Part shown: piece after piece, positions 32,372-43,728 of the stretch
Layout: each line of letters opens with the position of its first letter
Position numbering within the stretch: position 1 is the stretch's first letter
DNA from: Talaromyces rugulosus
Taxonomy: Eukaryota > Ascomycota > Eurotiomycetes > Eurotiales > Trichocomaceae
Reading direction: 5' to 3'
DNA: 64,000 nt
NCBI RefSeq assembly: GCF_013368755.1
Contig: NC_049561.1
Span: forward strand, 1,488,001-1,552,000
Notes under the pieces: generated by a model
What the model was told of the DNA's origin: nothing
Seen by the model: only the letters and a program-made list of their open reading frames with translations
The model's database searches: none
Made by a program: the position numbers and the translations under genes

Positions 32372-34188
32372 TTGATGTCTGCCGTGGAGATGGCAGCATC
32401 AAAGTCACATCTGAGGCGGCCAACAGCTGTCTTTAAATGAACTCGACTCCACTGCCCATTTTTCAGCCAGAAACCGGTTTCTGGAGTATTGTCCTCGTCA
32501 CAAAATATTCATGGGCAGGCTCCGAAGAATCCACCGCCGCCGCAGAGTATACAACAGCCACACGAATGAAACGGCATCTATGATCACTTTAATGCCTCCG
32601 AGCATCGTGTATCACATGTGTCGTCAGTACTACAGATGTGCGCAAATGGAAGAATCGCGTCCAAGTGTTGACTAGAACACTAAATGCTATCCCCGAGATG
32701 ATAGGAGTCTATACTCACATACCGACTACAAACCCCATGAAGATCATTATGTGCGTTTCACACATGTAACGGAGATGGCCGAGGCAGTGCCACTATCGGG
32801 AGAGAGCGTCAATAGAGATATTAGGTAGATAGCCGTTTAGCAAATGTGACTATTCCAAAGGCCTGACATCTAGAAAGTCCATTCTGTGTTCATGTAATGA
32901 ATTTGACTTGTCTTGTATCAATACTTATACACAGCTATTTCACATCCCCGGGTTTTTACATGCAACATCGTTATACCTTTCTAGGCAAGCACATTGTTCC
33001 TTCAAAAGACCCGTAGCAATCATGGGAGCAGCCTTTGGTGTGGTCTAATTTCAGTTAGTACTGGAAAATGATATTACCAGTAACAACCAAGAGATAGCTG
33101 GGCTTGTATACCTTTTAGGCAGTACTTGTGAATTCAGCTTCATCGATTGATCTCTGCTGTGATGATCTACGTCGGTTGTACACAACACTCTTGGAGATAA
33201 TTTCAGCCAACAGTAAACTGAGTCGAGGCATCATCTAGTCTTTGTAATGCTATGTATTTGCTAGGCTCTACATACATTTAGCTCCGGTGTCGGTTCTATA
33301 ATGTTAATTGATTAATACCTGTATAGAACATTCTCTCCTCGGTATGTAGGCTACGTTAGTGTAGTCAATAGTTTTCATTCCGAATTCGCAAAAATATCTA
33401 ATTAAATGATGTTATATTCGAATGATAAAAGCGCCCTTTCTGAAGCCCACCTCTTCGAGTATCTAATCAAGTTATTCAACAAAAGTCATGGTTTCAGTTC
33501 AAATGTCCATGGGCTCAACCTCGGACGTTATCTTGGTCCATATGAACATTGAACACTACCTCAAGGTCAACTTGACAATATCTATAGTCCCTGTGCTAGA
33601 GTTCTCTAGCCTAAATAATAATCACTACTATTGTGTACTACATATATCTAGGGATGGAAACTTTATTCCCTATTTTTATTTTTACTTCATATATATATAT
33701 ATCTAGTTAGTATATACATGTAATAGAGAAATATTCAAATTTTCAATGTACATATGTAATATGAACAACTATACAATCGTAAGATCAACCGATAAAACAA
33801 TAGAATTTTCCATCTTTCCTACTCCATATACAAAGACAATACTCTTTTGTCGTAATCAGATCAAATGCGACTCGTACATACTACTACCACCCCGTAAGCG
33901 CAATGGCCGCCCCAGAACGCAGAACGCTAAGAGTAGTAGCCGGCCCGCTAAGCTGCACCGCGCAGGCCTGGATCCCTCCGCGGGTCAACCTCGTCGCACC
34001 TTCTCGTTCTCGTTCTCGTCCTCGTCCATCCTCGCGTCAACAACTCGCTTCAACCCATCCAGACTGTGATCTCTCGTGAACTGTAAACTTGCTCCCCCGC
34101 CCCAAAGTCGATCACCCTCGACTAAAAAGGCGGCCTGATAATCCGAACTCTCTGCCTCGGTCGCCAAACCTACTTTCCCTCCTTCTGA
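32372..34188. other. 1.8-kb AT-rich intergenic region
   Basis: No supported gene. The plus-strand frame 33902-34077 opens with a good-context ATG but has no known similarity and no clear donor linking it to the RasGEF frame. TATA-like AT runs near 33680-33720. Confidence 0.45.
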
Positions 34189-36356
34189 TTGGGGGCCCAT
34201 CCCCCTGTGTCAGTTGCCAACGCGCGAAGGAACCGAGACAGCAGTGCAGCCCACCCCACCGTCGCACTCGCACTGTCCAGAGCTGAGCTTCTTCTAGGGT
34301 CTATTTCGCTCCATAGAGCCCAGCCCAGTCCATTGTCATACCGCCTCGTGAGAGAGGGCAAAAAAAAAAAAAAAAAAAAAGTCGACGGGACCGGTAAACA
34401 CCGAGTTCCCCGCGACGACCGAAAAAAGGGGTCCACCGTGGCTCTCAATGCATCCAACTCGAGATATGGCCGCAGCAATTCACATCCAATCCCACCACGC
34501 ATTTCACCGTCAGGAACACGGTTAAACACCTCGCGCAGACCTCCCTCGCCTGGCGCCATCGCCGCCACCGCTGACAGTGCTGCCGCTCCCTCGCATTATC
34601 CTTCTTCCAACAAGAGCGCACTGCGGACTACCTGGCGCCACAGCGCCGGCTCAGATGCTTTCAATTCCTTCCTGGACATGGAGGACGACAATGATGACGC
34701 TCGGAGCAGCAGGCCGCCCAGCAGCTCGGGGCACTCCAAGGACACGGCGACCTCTGGTGGTGACTCCGGAGTCACCTTCTACGAACTAGTCAACCGCCTC
34801 GTTGCGCTGCCCATGTCGAAACAGGACACCAAATTCGTCTCCATCTTTTTGTGCCTCTACCGCAAATTCGCCGCCCCTTCCACCCTGCTCAACTCCCTCA
34901 TCTCCCGTTTCGACAAGACCGAGCGAAGCGATCTGCCCCAGCTCACTCGTGCTTCTGAACAACTCCGCCTGCTTCAAGTCGTCGCACAATGGGTCGCCGA
35001 ATACCCGGGGGACTTTTCTTATCCCAAAACACGACGAAAGCTGGTTGAGTTTGTTGATATTATTGAAAGAAACCACGTGTATATGTTTGCCGCCAAAGAA
35101 ATCAGCCTGCATTTAGAGAACCAGGTTGAAGACGACGATGTTGGTTGGCCATACCGCGATGGTCTCGAGGGCGAGTCCGATGAACCAGAGTCCACCCTTC
35201 ACCTGTCCAACAACAGCTCCCCCACCACTTTAATAAATACCTCCTTTGCCGACAATATCCTCCACAATATCAGTTCGCTAGACCTGTCCGACGACACGCC
35301 AACCGGATCCTCACGAGATTCGGGAACACTCTCAAACACATCCAGCACGGGGAGATCCGGCTCTACCATGACCCAGTCATCCTTTGCCCTACAGGCGCTC
35401 GAAAAGGCCCAGCAAGAGGCCGTGACCTTGGAACTCGCTCCCCGGTATTTTCTCAACAAAGTACAGTGGCGTCAGTTTATGGAAATCCCCGAAGACGACT
35501 TTGCTCGGGAGTTGACTCGCATTGACTGGATCATGTTTACTTCCTTCCGACCTCGCGATCTCGTGCGTCATGTCAGTCTGTCGGGCCCCGAGAAGGCAAA
35601 GGCCAAGACTTTGCAAAACGTCAACCGCATGATACAGGAATTTAACCATCTCGCCTTCTTTGTGGCGAGCATGGTCCTACTACGGGACAAGGCCAAGCAC
35701 CGAGCAAGGGCCATGGAGAAGTTTATGAACATTGCTTTGGTAAGTGGTAGTTTGGTGAACTGTTTTTTACATAGCTAACTAAGACTTGGCAACGCAGAAA
35801 CTTCGTCGGCAAAATAACTACAATTCATTAGGCGCCGTGATTGCAGGCATCAACGGCACACCGGTGCAACGGCTGGGGTCGACGCGAGAATTGATCCCAC
35901 CCTCGGTGCAAAAGGAGTTTATGCGCCTTGTCATCTTGATGGGGACCCAAAAGAGCCATTTTGCCTATCGCTTAGCTTGGGAAAATTCCTTTGGCGAGCG
36001 GATCCCGTTTCTGCCCCTCCATCGACGCGATCTGGTCTCGGCAGAAGAAGGAAACAAGACCTTTTTTGGTCCGAATAAGGACCGCATCAACTGGAAAAAA
36101 TTCGAAGTTATGGGGGATGTCGTTCTTGGCATCCAAAGCAGTCAGCGCACCTCTTATTCTTATCTTCAGAAAAACGAAGAAGTACAGCGACTGGTGCTGG
36201 ATGCCAAGATGTGTGATGAGGAGGTTAGTTTTCCGTCCAATATTTAACATTCTATAACTAACATCCGTTCAGGACCTCTTTGCTCGCAGCACATACGTAG
36301 AACCGTCTGCAGGCACAGTTGATAAATCCAAGATGTGGGGTTGGTTACGGACTTGA
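34189..36356 (+). CDS. RasGEF (REM + CDC25 domains), 5' end unresolved
   Basis: Guanine nucleotide exchange factor for a Ras-type GTPase. Exons end at 35739, then 35798-36223 and 36273-36356 (introns 58 and 49 bp). Seen: RasGEFN/REM domain (VTFYELVNRLVALPMSKQD, FVSIFLCLYRKFAAPSTLL) and CDC25 domain (YFLNKVQWRQF, IDWIMFTSFRPRDLVRHV, QEFNHLAFFVASMVL, TPVQRLGSTRELIPPSVQ). The domain-only size resembles Bud5-type factors, but I cannot prove the target. The frame is open from 34189 after an in-frame stop, yet the first in-frame ATG is 34678. It also crosses a run of 21 A (34360-34380). So either the start is 34678, or an upstream exon supplies it. Ser/Pro-rich residues before 34678 look coding. 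Confidence 0.85.
34360..34380 (+). repeat. Poly-A tract, 21 bases
   Basis: Continuous A run within the open frame upstream of the RasGEF domains; it would code for seven Lys. It more likely lies in the leader or an intron. Confidence 0.85.
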
Positions 36357-37351
36357 TGGCATGACTCTTTTCAATACGGTCTTGTCAATGATTTTTTGTT
36401 TTGCTCTTATTTCCTAGTGTACTACTGTTTCATGACGACTCATACCCCCTCTTGTTATGGTTTAATATGGAATATGGATTGGGTTTGTGTGAAGATATCT
36501 TTGGTCTGCTTTTTTTTTTTTCATGTACATGAAACCGATATGGTATATACCTAGTTGTTATGTTATACCTTGTTTTAGCTTTGTTTATAAATTATTGACC
36601 GTTGCTATACAATGATGATATCCCTATACCCCGTTGAAATGCTTGAAAGGTCACGCATGAGCTTCAAAGTCCCCCTCCTTTTTTTTACCTGCCCCAAGCC
36701 ACGCCCCTCCATTTTCTTCAAATGTCGTAAGTTCATAACTCTACGAGTCAAGAATTAAATAAACACAACTCGCACTATTGGTGCCCGCCCGCATTTGATC
36801 CAGCGAGGAGGCAGATGTGGGGGCATAAATCGCCGATTGATGGATGGTTTTGGATAAAAAAATTGTGTATCGAAACTATCCAAAATATGGAGTTAACTAG
36901 TGTCTGAAACTGACGGTCCCATGGATTTATGGACCCATCAATTGACTGGTTGTTGGTCAGATGGGTATGAATTTCATGCCAGTGTCTCGGCTCAATATCT
37001 GGTACACCGTTTTTTAGTTCGAACATGAAAAAGTAAACTTATGCTAGCGTCCTGGTATTAATTTGGGGAGATGTGTAGTTTCGTTTTTATGTATTATTAT
37101 TATTAAATGTGGAATATTAATTACGTCTGTATGGAGTAAAAACATCAGCCAATACTTGGTTAATAACTATGTAAAATTGCCACTAATCCACTTTGGGCGG
37201 CGCGGATACATTTTCGACATCGCATTTCGGCCGAGTTTCCTCATCGTCATCATGCAACACTCCATCTAGAACCCGCCTCTTTCGCGTTACCCTTCAAAAC
37301 AAAACAGAAAATCCCGCAAAAAAAGAAGAAAAAGACAGAGCGAGAAAAAGA
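36357..37351. other. RasGEF to FMC1-like intergenic region
   Basis: About 1 kb with the RasGEF 3' UTR and the FMC1-like promoter. AT-rich; no gene is seen. Confidence 0.5.
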
Positions 37352-37708
37352 ATGGCCGACCTCTCCCTTAAATCCCGCCACCTCTACCGCGCGCTCCTCC
37401 GCGAACTGCCCCGTCGCCCGCTCTCGTCCCCTTCACCTCTCAAACTCCGTTTCCGCGAACGTTTCCAATCTCCACCAAAAGAAATCTCGTCGTCGCCCTC
37501 GCAGCGTCAACAAGAACTCGAAAAGGCAGATCAGTTTGTGCGGTATGCGCGCGCCCAGCGTATGTATGCGACACTGGTAGAGCGGTATAATCCGGGAATG
37601 GATATGGATCAGGAGGAGAGGGTGCGGTTGTCGGCGCGGAGGGTGGGGATGAATTTACCGATTGATGTTGAAAGTAATAATAATAATGAAGGAGGGGAGG
37701 GTAGATGA
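37352..37708 (+). CDS. fmc1: FMC1-like mitochondrial ATP synthase assembly factor
   Basis: LYR-family protein; Fmc1 assists folding of Atp12 and assembly of the F1-ATPase in mitochondria. Single exon, 118 residues. Seen: the LYR segment SRHLYRALLRELPRRPLSS near residues 6-25, a basic helix (KLRFRERFQSPPKE), a QELEKADQFVRYARAQRMY helix typical of Fmc1, and VERYNPGMDMDQEERVRLSA, with a Asn/Glu-rich tail. No long presequence. The ATG has an A-rich leader. It is a small gene with no intron. Confidence 0.85.
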   Translation: MADLSLKSRHLYRALLRELPRRPLSSPSPLKLRFRERFQSPPKEISSSPSQRQQELEKADQFVRYARAQRMYATLVERYNPGMDMDQEERVRLSARRVGMNLPIDVESNNNNEGGEGR

Positions 37709-38626
37709 TGAGGATTCGTTTTGGTGAAGAATGGGTTGGTTTTTACGGCGCATATAGATTTTGCAGCGATTGGCAGCAGGAAAGAACCTTTCAAGAGGAC
37801 ACATTGGGATTCAAGGATGACGCGGATTGGGCAAATCAATTACCGAGGATGAATATTCGTCGTCGCCAGTTACTATGTTGACTCGACCATATTCAGGAGG
37901 CTTTCTGTACTACCGCTACGCTTTGGTGCATGCTTGAATGTGCAAGTGCGTGAAAAGGATTCATGGGTGGTCTGATTGAGGCCAATGTGTATATCAAATT
38001 GATCATGTATTATACAAGTTTAGTGGCGCACAAACGCCCGGGGGAGTTTAGAATCTCAAGCTTCCTGGGTACACTGTAAACAGCTTGCAGGCATTCTTTA
38101 TTTTGGAGAAATGATTCTTTAGATGTCTATGAAGCAGGTCCTCGCTCAACTGTCGTTCTTGTATTTGAGGTCATCTGCCATGGGCCTATACTTCAGCTGT
38201 TTGATATAATTTTGCAGGTCGCCATCTGATCAATACAAGTAGAATAGTCATTGTGCCTAGTATTTTTGTTTCCAACCTCGTTATTGTCTTTTTTTTGATT
38301 GCTGTCTAATACACGCTCATTTCCTCTTTTGCATTGATATACCAGGTCTTTTATATTGTTTGTTTCTAACCCTGCTGGTTTGTATTGTTCGATTGATGCT
38401 ATTCTCTTCAAGACCTCTATTGTCGGAATATAAATGTCCCCACCACCACGTCTACGTCTTAAATGTGGACTCTAAGCGGTGCCAAATCGGGCAAGGACTC
38501 ATGGGGAGTCCTTCTTCTGCAATCTCTCACCGGTTCAAACAAAGCCCTTTGTTTAACGAGAAAATTTTTCTCCCTCCCCCTTCTCATACCTCCTCTCCCA
38601 CTTCTTGTCTTCCCATCCCTAGATAT

Positions 38627-38687
38627 TGTTGGATAATAAGGACTGACCAAATAGCCGAAGGCCTTTTGGTTAGCAACTAACATGCTG
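38627..38687 (+). repeat. LTR-like direct repeat, copy 1
   Basis: Starts TGTTGGAT, a common start of fungal LTRs, and matches copy 2 (38785-38846) over about 61 bases with a handful of differences. The sequences diverge after CATGCTG. Copies are 158 bases apart. Confidence 0.7.
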
Positions 38688-38784
38688 AGGGATATTGACT
38701 CTGGGCATCTCATCTTTACTCTCTCGACGTTCTACCTGCAACGTTCTATCTTCGTTGTCAACTTCGACTTCAACTGGTACTATT

Positions 38785-38846
38785 TGTTGGATGATAAGGA
38801 CTGAACAAAACAGCCGAAGGCTTTTTGGTTAGCAGCTAACATGCTG
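38785..38846 (+). repeat. LTR-like direct repeat, copy 2
   Basis: 62-base partner of the repeat at 38627-38687, same TGTTGGAT start and CATGCTG end. Confidence 0.7.
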
Positions 38847-38947
38847 GGACTATTCACCTAGTCTAGTCCTGCCAGTATTAACACGGTAAGTTACACATCG
38901 TGCTCTCTGCCAAAGGCTAACCAGTCTCATCATCTTGTCCAGACACC

Positions 38948-39566
38948 ATGTCCCTGTACCCAAATCCAGATTGGATTGCGGAGCACCATGGAGATCACGT
39001 CTTCGAGGAGGGCGGCGATATCGATGAACAGGAAGTGCTTGAGACACAATGCGCCCTTGATATCACTGTGTGCTAGTGACAAGAGACAAGATTAGACTTG
39101 TCTCATCATCGATAACCTTCCTGCTGGAAATATGTACGGCGACGGCTCTGGTGTCACTTTGAAATTCCAGTTTTTCCACCAACCAGGCTTCTAGTCATAC
39201 ATACGATTGGCCTTCACTGTACGGTATTTGGCAAAACCTGCCGATACGGAATTGACCGTGGGCGAGTTTTACTATTGTCTCTATGGTTTTTCTGTTGTTG
39301 AGCCGATGACCGTCCGCAATATCGTCCAAGCCCCTGACGCTGGTCCTGTCACTACTGAAGGTCCTGCCCTGAAGTTGATGCTGACGGTGTTGGACCCGAT
39401 GCTGACGACAACCTTCCAGCACCACAATTGCTTCACTGACTCCATCACCAAGATGGTTTCTGGTATTATCCGCGGGCACGTCGTCGATGAAAATCTGTCC
39501 CTGGGTAGGCTTGTGATTATTCATATGCATACCCCGCCCCCGATACAGAAAACGAATACATCATAA
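38948..39566 (+). pseudogene. Possible decayed gene remnant
   Basis: A short frame from 38948 (begins MSLYPNPDWIAEHHGDHVF, stops after 42 codons) is followed by a second frame, 39207-39566 (119 codons, VVDENLSLGRLVIIHMHTP near its end). The frames are interrupted by stops and are not joined by good introns. I do not recognise the parent family. It may be chance. Confidence 0.35.
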
Positions 39567-40056
39567 ATCGGCATTCTCGACAATAGCTGGCTACAGCCTG
39601 ATACTGCACGATCGCTATTTCTAGACCAAGATATTGACATATTTATTATGAATATGACTGGGGTGCAACGGGATATACTGAAGCACTACAAGAAGCTAGA
39701 CTTTCTGTCCTGACTTTGATCCATGGATGATTATACGTCCTTCAGCTCCAAAACACTTATGTGACGATGTTTTACGACTATTATACACCTACCGAGATTT
39801 ACAAGGAGGGGATTTGGATCATCTCCCACCAGGACTATTCGTACGACGGGACTAGTTGAGACTGTTCTTTCATCAACTGGGCGAAAGCTCTATGCAGAAG
39901 GGCTGCGCCGTTTCCCATCGCCGGCTGGCTGGGGGCGTTTGCAATCACCAATCCACCATATAGACAGCTACCAGTTACAAGAACATGCTAGGGCATCAGT
40001 ATTGATACCATTACTGCTGCGCAGCTGTCTATGTTATCATTTGATGCGGTTGCGTC

Positions 40057-40083
40057 CGTTCGAGATGGAAAGCAGGGTTGTCT
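40057..40083 (+). repeat. 27-base dispersed repeat, copy 1
   Basis: Matches 40490-40516 with three differences; the core is GATGGAAAGCAGG. The partner is 433 bases downstream and leads into the tandem repeat. Confidence 0.6.
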
Positions 40084-40325
40084 GTTAGGTTTCATTCCAG
40101 TTTTCGTGTACGTCAATTTGGGCATGTCAATTCCTGTCAGGATTCAGGGAGAACTAGGCTTTTTCTACCCCGACCTACAAGACAAAGACTGCACTGGGAC
40201 AGGCGCAGTGGTCATGATAGGACAACAAACCTTTTATCGAGACGTTCACGCTTTCATCGACGCCATCAAGGCGACAGCCAAGATTTGTTACCGAACCTCA
40301 GTTCACGGTCATGTTTACCGAACTG

Positions 40326-40339
40326 ACTGACCGGTCAGT
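40326..40339. repeat. 14-base palindrome
   Basis: Perfect palindrome ACTGACCGGTCAGT in the degenerate zone. It is the type of site seen at ends of some elements, but no partner is seen. Confidence 0.6.
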
Positions 40340-40489
40340 TTAGTCATGTGACCCTAGTCCAGCATGTCTACGCAACCGCTACATAGAATAAGAAGCATCT
40401 TTCTCTTCCACTACACAGCTCGTCGCTCACAAATGGTAGCATTCCTTTTCTTCCGCGTTGTTATGCGTACTTTGATACATCCGCCGTGC

Positions 40490-40516
40490 CCGTTCCAGAT
40501 GGAAAGCAGGGGTGTC
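40490..40516 (+). repeat. 27-base dispersed repeat, copy 2
   Basis: Partner of 40057-40083, with the same GATGGAAAGCAGG core, directly before the tandem repeat. Confidence 0.6.
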
Positions 40517-40517
40517 T

Positions 40518-40583
40518 ATCAGTTTTCATGATCAGTTTTCCATGACCGGTTTTCATAATCGGCTTTTGTGATCGGTTTTCGTA
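40518..40583 (+). repeat. Tandem repeat, five units of 13-14 bases
   Basis: Units at 40518-40530, 40531-40544, 40545-40557, 40558-40570 and 40571-40583 share the pattern ATCGGTTTTCATG with small changes. It is a degenerate minisatellite. Confidence 0.8.
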
Positions 40584-41046
40584 TACTCTAATAATAAAAT
40601 AGTAAACTAATAAACGTTCGGTTGTTTTATATTACATATTCATCAATTCATAGACTTCAGTAGCGGTGGTGAGGCATAGAGTTGCGGGCCCACGAACTCT
40701 CCTATGATGCATAAATATATATCTATTCACAAAAAAACACTTCCAGACAAAATATCCAGTGTTACAGAACACAAACCAGGGCACGAACAAAGTCCGCATG
40801 TTCTGTATCGGCGCGAGTCCACGCCAGAGCTGGATATGGATGTTGGATAGGGATGCTGGGACGGGATGGCGATCTCTCAGATGCAGCGATATTGCCAGAA
40901 AGCAACACAGGTATCCCAAACCAGTCTGTAAGCTAGCCTATAAGCATGGTAGCTATCCATGCATAGCAGGTCCAGCATTCTTGAGTATTTGGTCATGTAT
41001 CATACCAAACACGATAGTGATTGAATGTATTTCCTCGTGGCTATCA

Positions 41047-42300
41047 TCAAGTCATCGAACTGAGTTGCACGGTCTCCATCTGCCGCATCAGCGTCGAACT
41101 GCTTTCTTCATCCTCAATACCCACTTCAATACTAGTCTTTGGTCTGCTTTTATTGAGCCCGTCCAGCAGCGTGCACGCCTTGCAGATCTTTTGACTAGAT
41201 ATATACCCACAGCGTTCGCATTTGCCAGCCGTCTGGGCCTTGACCGGCTTCCCTTTTGGCTGCAATCGAGGAAATCTTTGGGACTGGACAGTGGCAACTG
41301 AAGAACGGCGCGATGGCAGCGTCACTTCAATCTCTCGCTCCTGCGCCTCGTCGTTTGCTGCAAGCTTCTTTTCCATTGCAGCCATTTCACCTCCGCTAGA
41401 CCGGCCGTTTTGACTGCCACATCCGCCTCTGTCATCCGCAGAAACTATTGGGTTACCGCTGTTTCTAATCTCGGGGGGGACCAGTGACGCCATGTCTTCG
41501 CCGCTTCTGACAATGTCGAGGATAGAGCTAGGGCGGATTTTCTCGAGATCTTTGATGAGTGTTCGCGCGCTACCTCGGAATGCCTCTGGCGAGTAGATGC
41601 ACTCTGTGCTGAAATAGTCTAATTTCTTGTGGTGTGCGTACAACACAATTTCTTTCTCGTATGCGTATTTGAGGGGTTTGCTCCGCTTGACCTCTGTATC
41701 AATAGAACCAGTGACGATATTTGTCCCCCTCGAGAGACGCGGCAGATCGCCTCTGAGCAGATTCATCATGACCGTTTCGGCAACATCATCCGCATTGTGG
41801 CCCGTGACAACATGTCTAATCCCCAAACGTGCGGCGCCTCGATCAAGAGCCTGTCGACGAAACACGCCGCAGTAGGTACAGTTCCCCTTTTTGCCCACTT
41901 GCGCAACTACTTGGTCCATTGTCCAGCCGTACAGTTCATCATACCCGACGATTTCCAGCGGCATGTCGTATTGGACAGCATTGCGCTTGACGGTCTCTAA
42001 ACTGTCGTCGCGGTATCCCTTGATACCTTCATCGATAGACAGCAGCACCAAATCAAGCCCATAGTCATATCGCTCATTCAGTGTCTTGAGCACAGAGGCA
42101 AGCACGGTGCTGTCCTTGCCGCCACTGGCGCCGATGGCAATGCGTTCTCCGCGGCGGAAGAGGGACGTCGAGGTGATGGTTTCGTGGGTTTCGGCTTCGA
42201 AGATTTCGAGGAAGCAAGATCGGCATAGTTTGTGTCGGTTCTTGGGCCGAATTATGACGGCGCGCGAGGCCTGGCAGTTGAAGCAGAGCGTTGGCGCCAT
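41047..42300 (-). CDS. ncs6: Cytoplasmic tRNA 2-thiolation protein 1 (CTU1/NCS6)
   Basis: ATP-dependent tRNA U34 thiolase (Ncs6-Ncs2) acting on Lys, Glu and Gln tRNAs in the cytosol after Urm1 sulfur transfer. Single exon, 417 residues. Seen: N-terminal zinc-type pairs [10 protein letters not shown] and [12 protein letters not shown]-loop [73 protein letters not shown], and the C-terminal Cys cluster [20 protein letters not shown]. The start is the first ATG before the Cys pair; the frame also runs upstream to 42387 without a better start. The Ser/Gly-rich stretch before the last Cys cluster is a loose linker. Confidence 0.95.
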   Translation of the reverse strand: MAPTLCFNCQASRAVIIRPKNRHKLCRSCFLEIFEAETHETITSTSLFRRGERIAIGASGGKDSTVLASVLKTLNERYDYGLDLVLLSIDEGIKGYRDDSLETVKRNAVQYDMPLEIVGYDELYGWTMDQVVAQVGKKGNCTYCGVFRRQALDRGAARLGIRHVVTGHNADDVAETVMMNLLRGDLPRLSRGTNIVTGSIDTEVKRSKPLKYAYEKEIVLYAHHKKLDYFSTECIYSPEAFRGSARTLIKDLEKIRPSSILDIVRSGEDMASLVPPEIRNSGNPIVSADDRGGCGSQNGRSSGGEMAAMEKKLAANDEAQEREIEVTLPSRRSSVATVQSQRFPRLQPKGKPVKAQTAGKCERCGYISSQKICKACTLLDGLNKSRPKTSIEVGIEDEESSSTLMRQMETVQLSSMT

Positions 42301-43728
42301 GCTTGTTGTTTGATAGATGTAGACTGACTGACTTTTTTTTTTTTGTTTCTTCCGAAGGCAAATGCGGGCGGTTCCCCGCAGAATCACATGATCCGTTTGG
42401 CCCTGACTATTTTTGTGACCAGCGGGAAAGGTGTTCTAGATTTCACCTTTTATCATTCAAAGCCCATCTAGTTTTCACTTTGATCTTCTTAAATATCGTG
42501 GTAAGCAAGATGCCAAGACTAGATATTGGAGTAAGTCGACTCTGAAGCCGCTTGATCCCACTGAAAGAAACATCGAAACACCGATGTGTAATAATAAAAC
42601 GAAAAGAGCCAAGTTTAGCAAATGCCATAATTACATTTACCATGTTCATTGCCTGCGTACTCAATATTTGCAGCCTATTCAGCGCATAGAGTCTCAGACA
42701 AGAAATCTCCGCTGCGTAGTACTGTAGTACTAGGAGCAAGAGAATGCATAAACCTGGCCCGGAATGTCCAACACAACACTACGATAAAAATCCATTCCAG
42801 TGATCAATCATATCGAGATCAAACTCGAAAATTTACATATTGATCGCAATTTTAAAGACCGTGCGCACGCCGTTGGTTAAAATCGATATATCGAATTTTA
42901 TGACGATTGATCGGAGTAATTGTTTTAAATCCCCATTTTACTATTGCCAAAGAAATAACTTCCGGTGAGAAAAAAAAGACCTGTCGTATGACTGACTAAT
43001 ATTAAAGAAAAAGAAAAGAAAGAAAAAGACGATAGGGTCTAAAATGTGCATACACGATGCATACAGATATATATATCGGACAAGAGGAGTCAACTAGTAG
43101 AAAATTGTCTTTTTCATTGGTAGTATTTAAAACCTAAGAAAATTTCCCAGCCAGCTGCCCTTAAAACGAGAACAGTTGACCTGGCAATTAACATCCTGAC
43201 CCCAAAAAATTGGCCACCAAAAAAAATACGAAGCCATATATCTATCCCTTACATTGCCAACCCCCCGGAGCGTCGGAACAGCTTGGCTGGCTGGGGGATA
43301 GATATCCTCCGTACGACCATCAATGCGGACCGTACGCTTTTTTGCCTCCGACATTTCCGATCAATATATAGACTAGACTATTGACTGCATCATGCATGCA
43401 TCATGTATGTGCGTATCCGCCGGCCACATTCTGCTCGTTTCTTCGGTAGCAGACTCGATGATCACGATCGACTCCGAATAGCATTGAATGAATGGCAGCC
43501 AAGGCTACATGTCGGGATGGCCCACTCCGATCTGCAAAAGGTGGGAAAGAAAAAAAGAAGAGGATAGTATTACTACGTAGCATCTAAACTTGCATGCATG
43601 ATCATGTCACATTCCTGAGCTGCAGTGCAGTGCATGACACCACCAAAATTTTACAATATTAATACATATTACCAAGTATATCCACAGTCCAAGGACCCCA
43701 AAAAATACAACACGCCACAATCAATTAA
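42301..43728. other. 1.4-kb AT-rich intergenic region
   Basis: The ncs6 promoter and erg2 3' UTR. AT-rich with long A and T runs. No gene is seen. Confidence 0.5.

Larger units (their letters stand above)
37709..41046. other. 3.3-kb degenerate intergenic zone
   Basis: No intact gene. It contains an LTR-like direct repeat (38627-38687, 38785-38846), a relic-like frame (39207-39566), a duplicated 27-base block (40057-40083 and 40490-40516), a palindrome (40326-40339) and a 13-bp tandem repeat (40518-40583). Several frames on the plus strand end in stops after 40-120 codons. It looks like a decayed insertion or pseudogene region. Confidence 0.6.

Noticed and set aside
34678..34680. Calling the RasGEF start definitely at 34678
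   Set aside because: Codons before it look coding, so I left the 5' end open.
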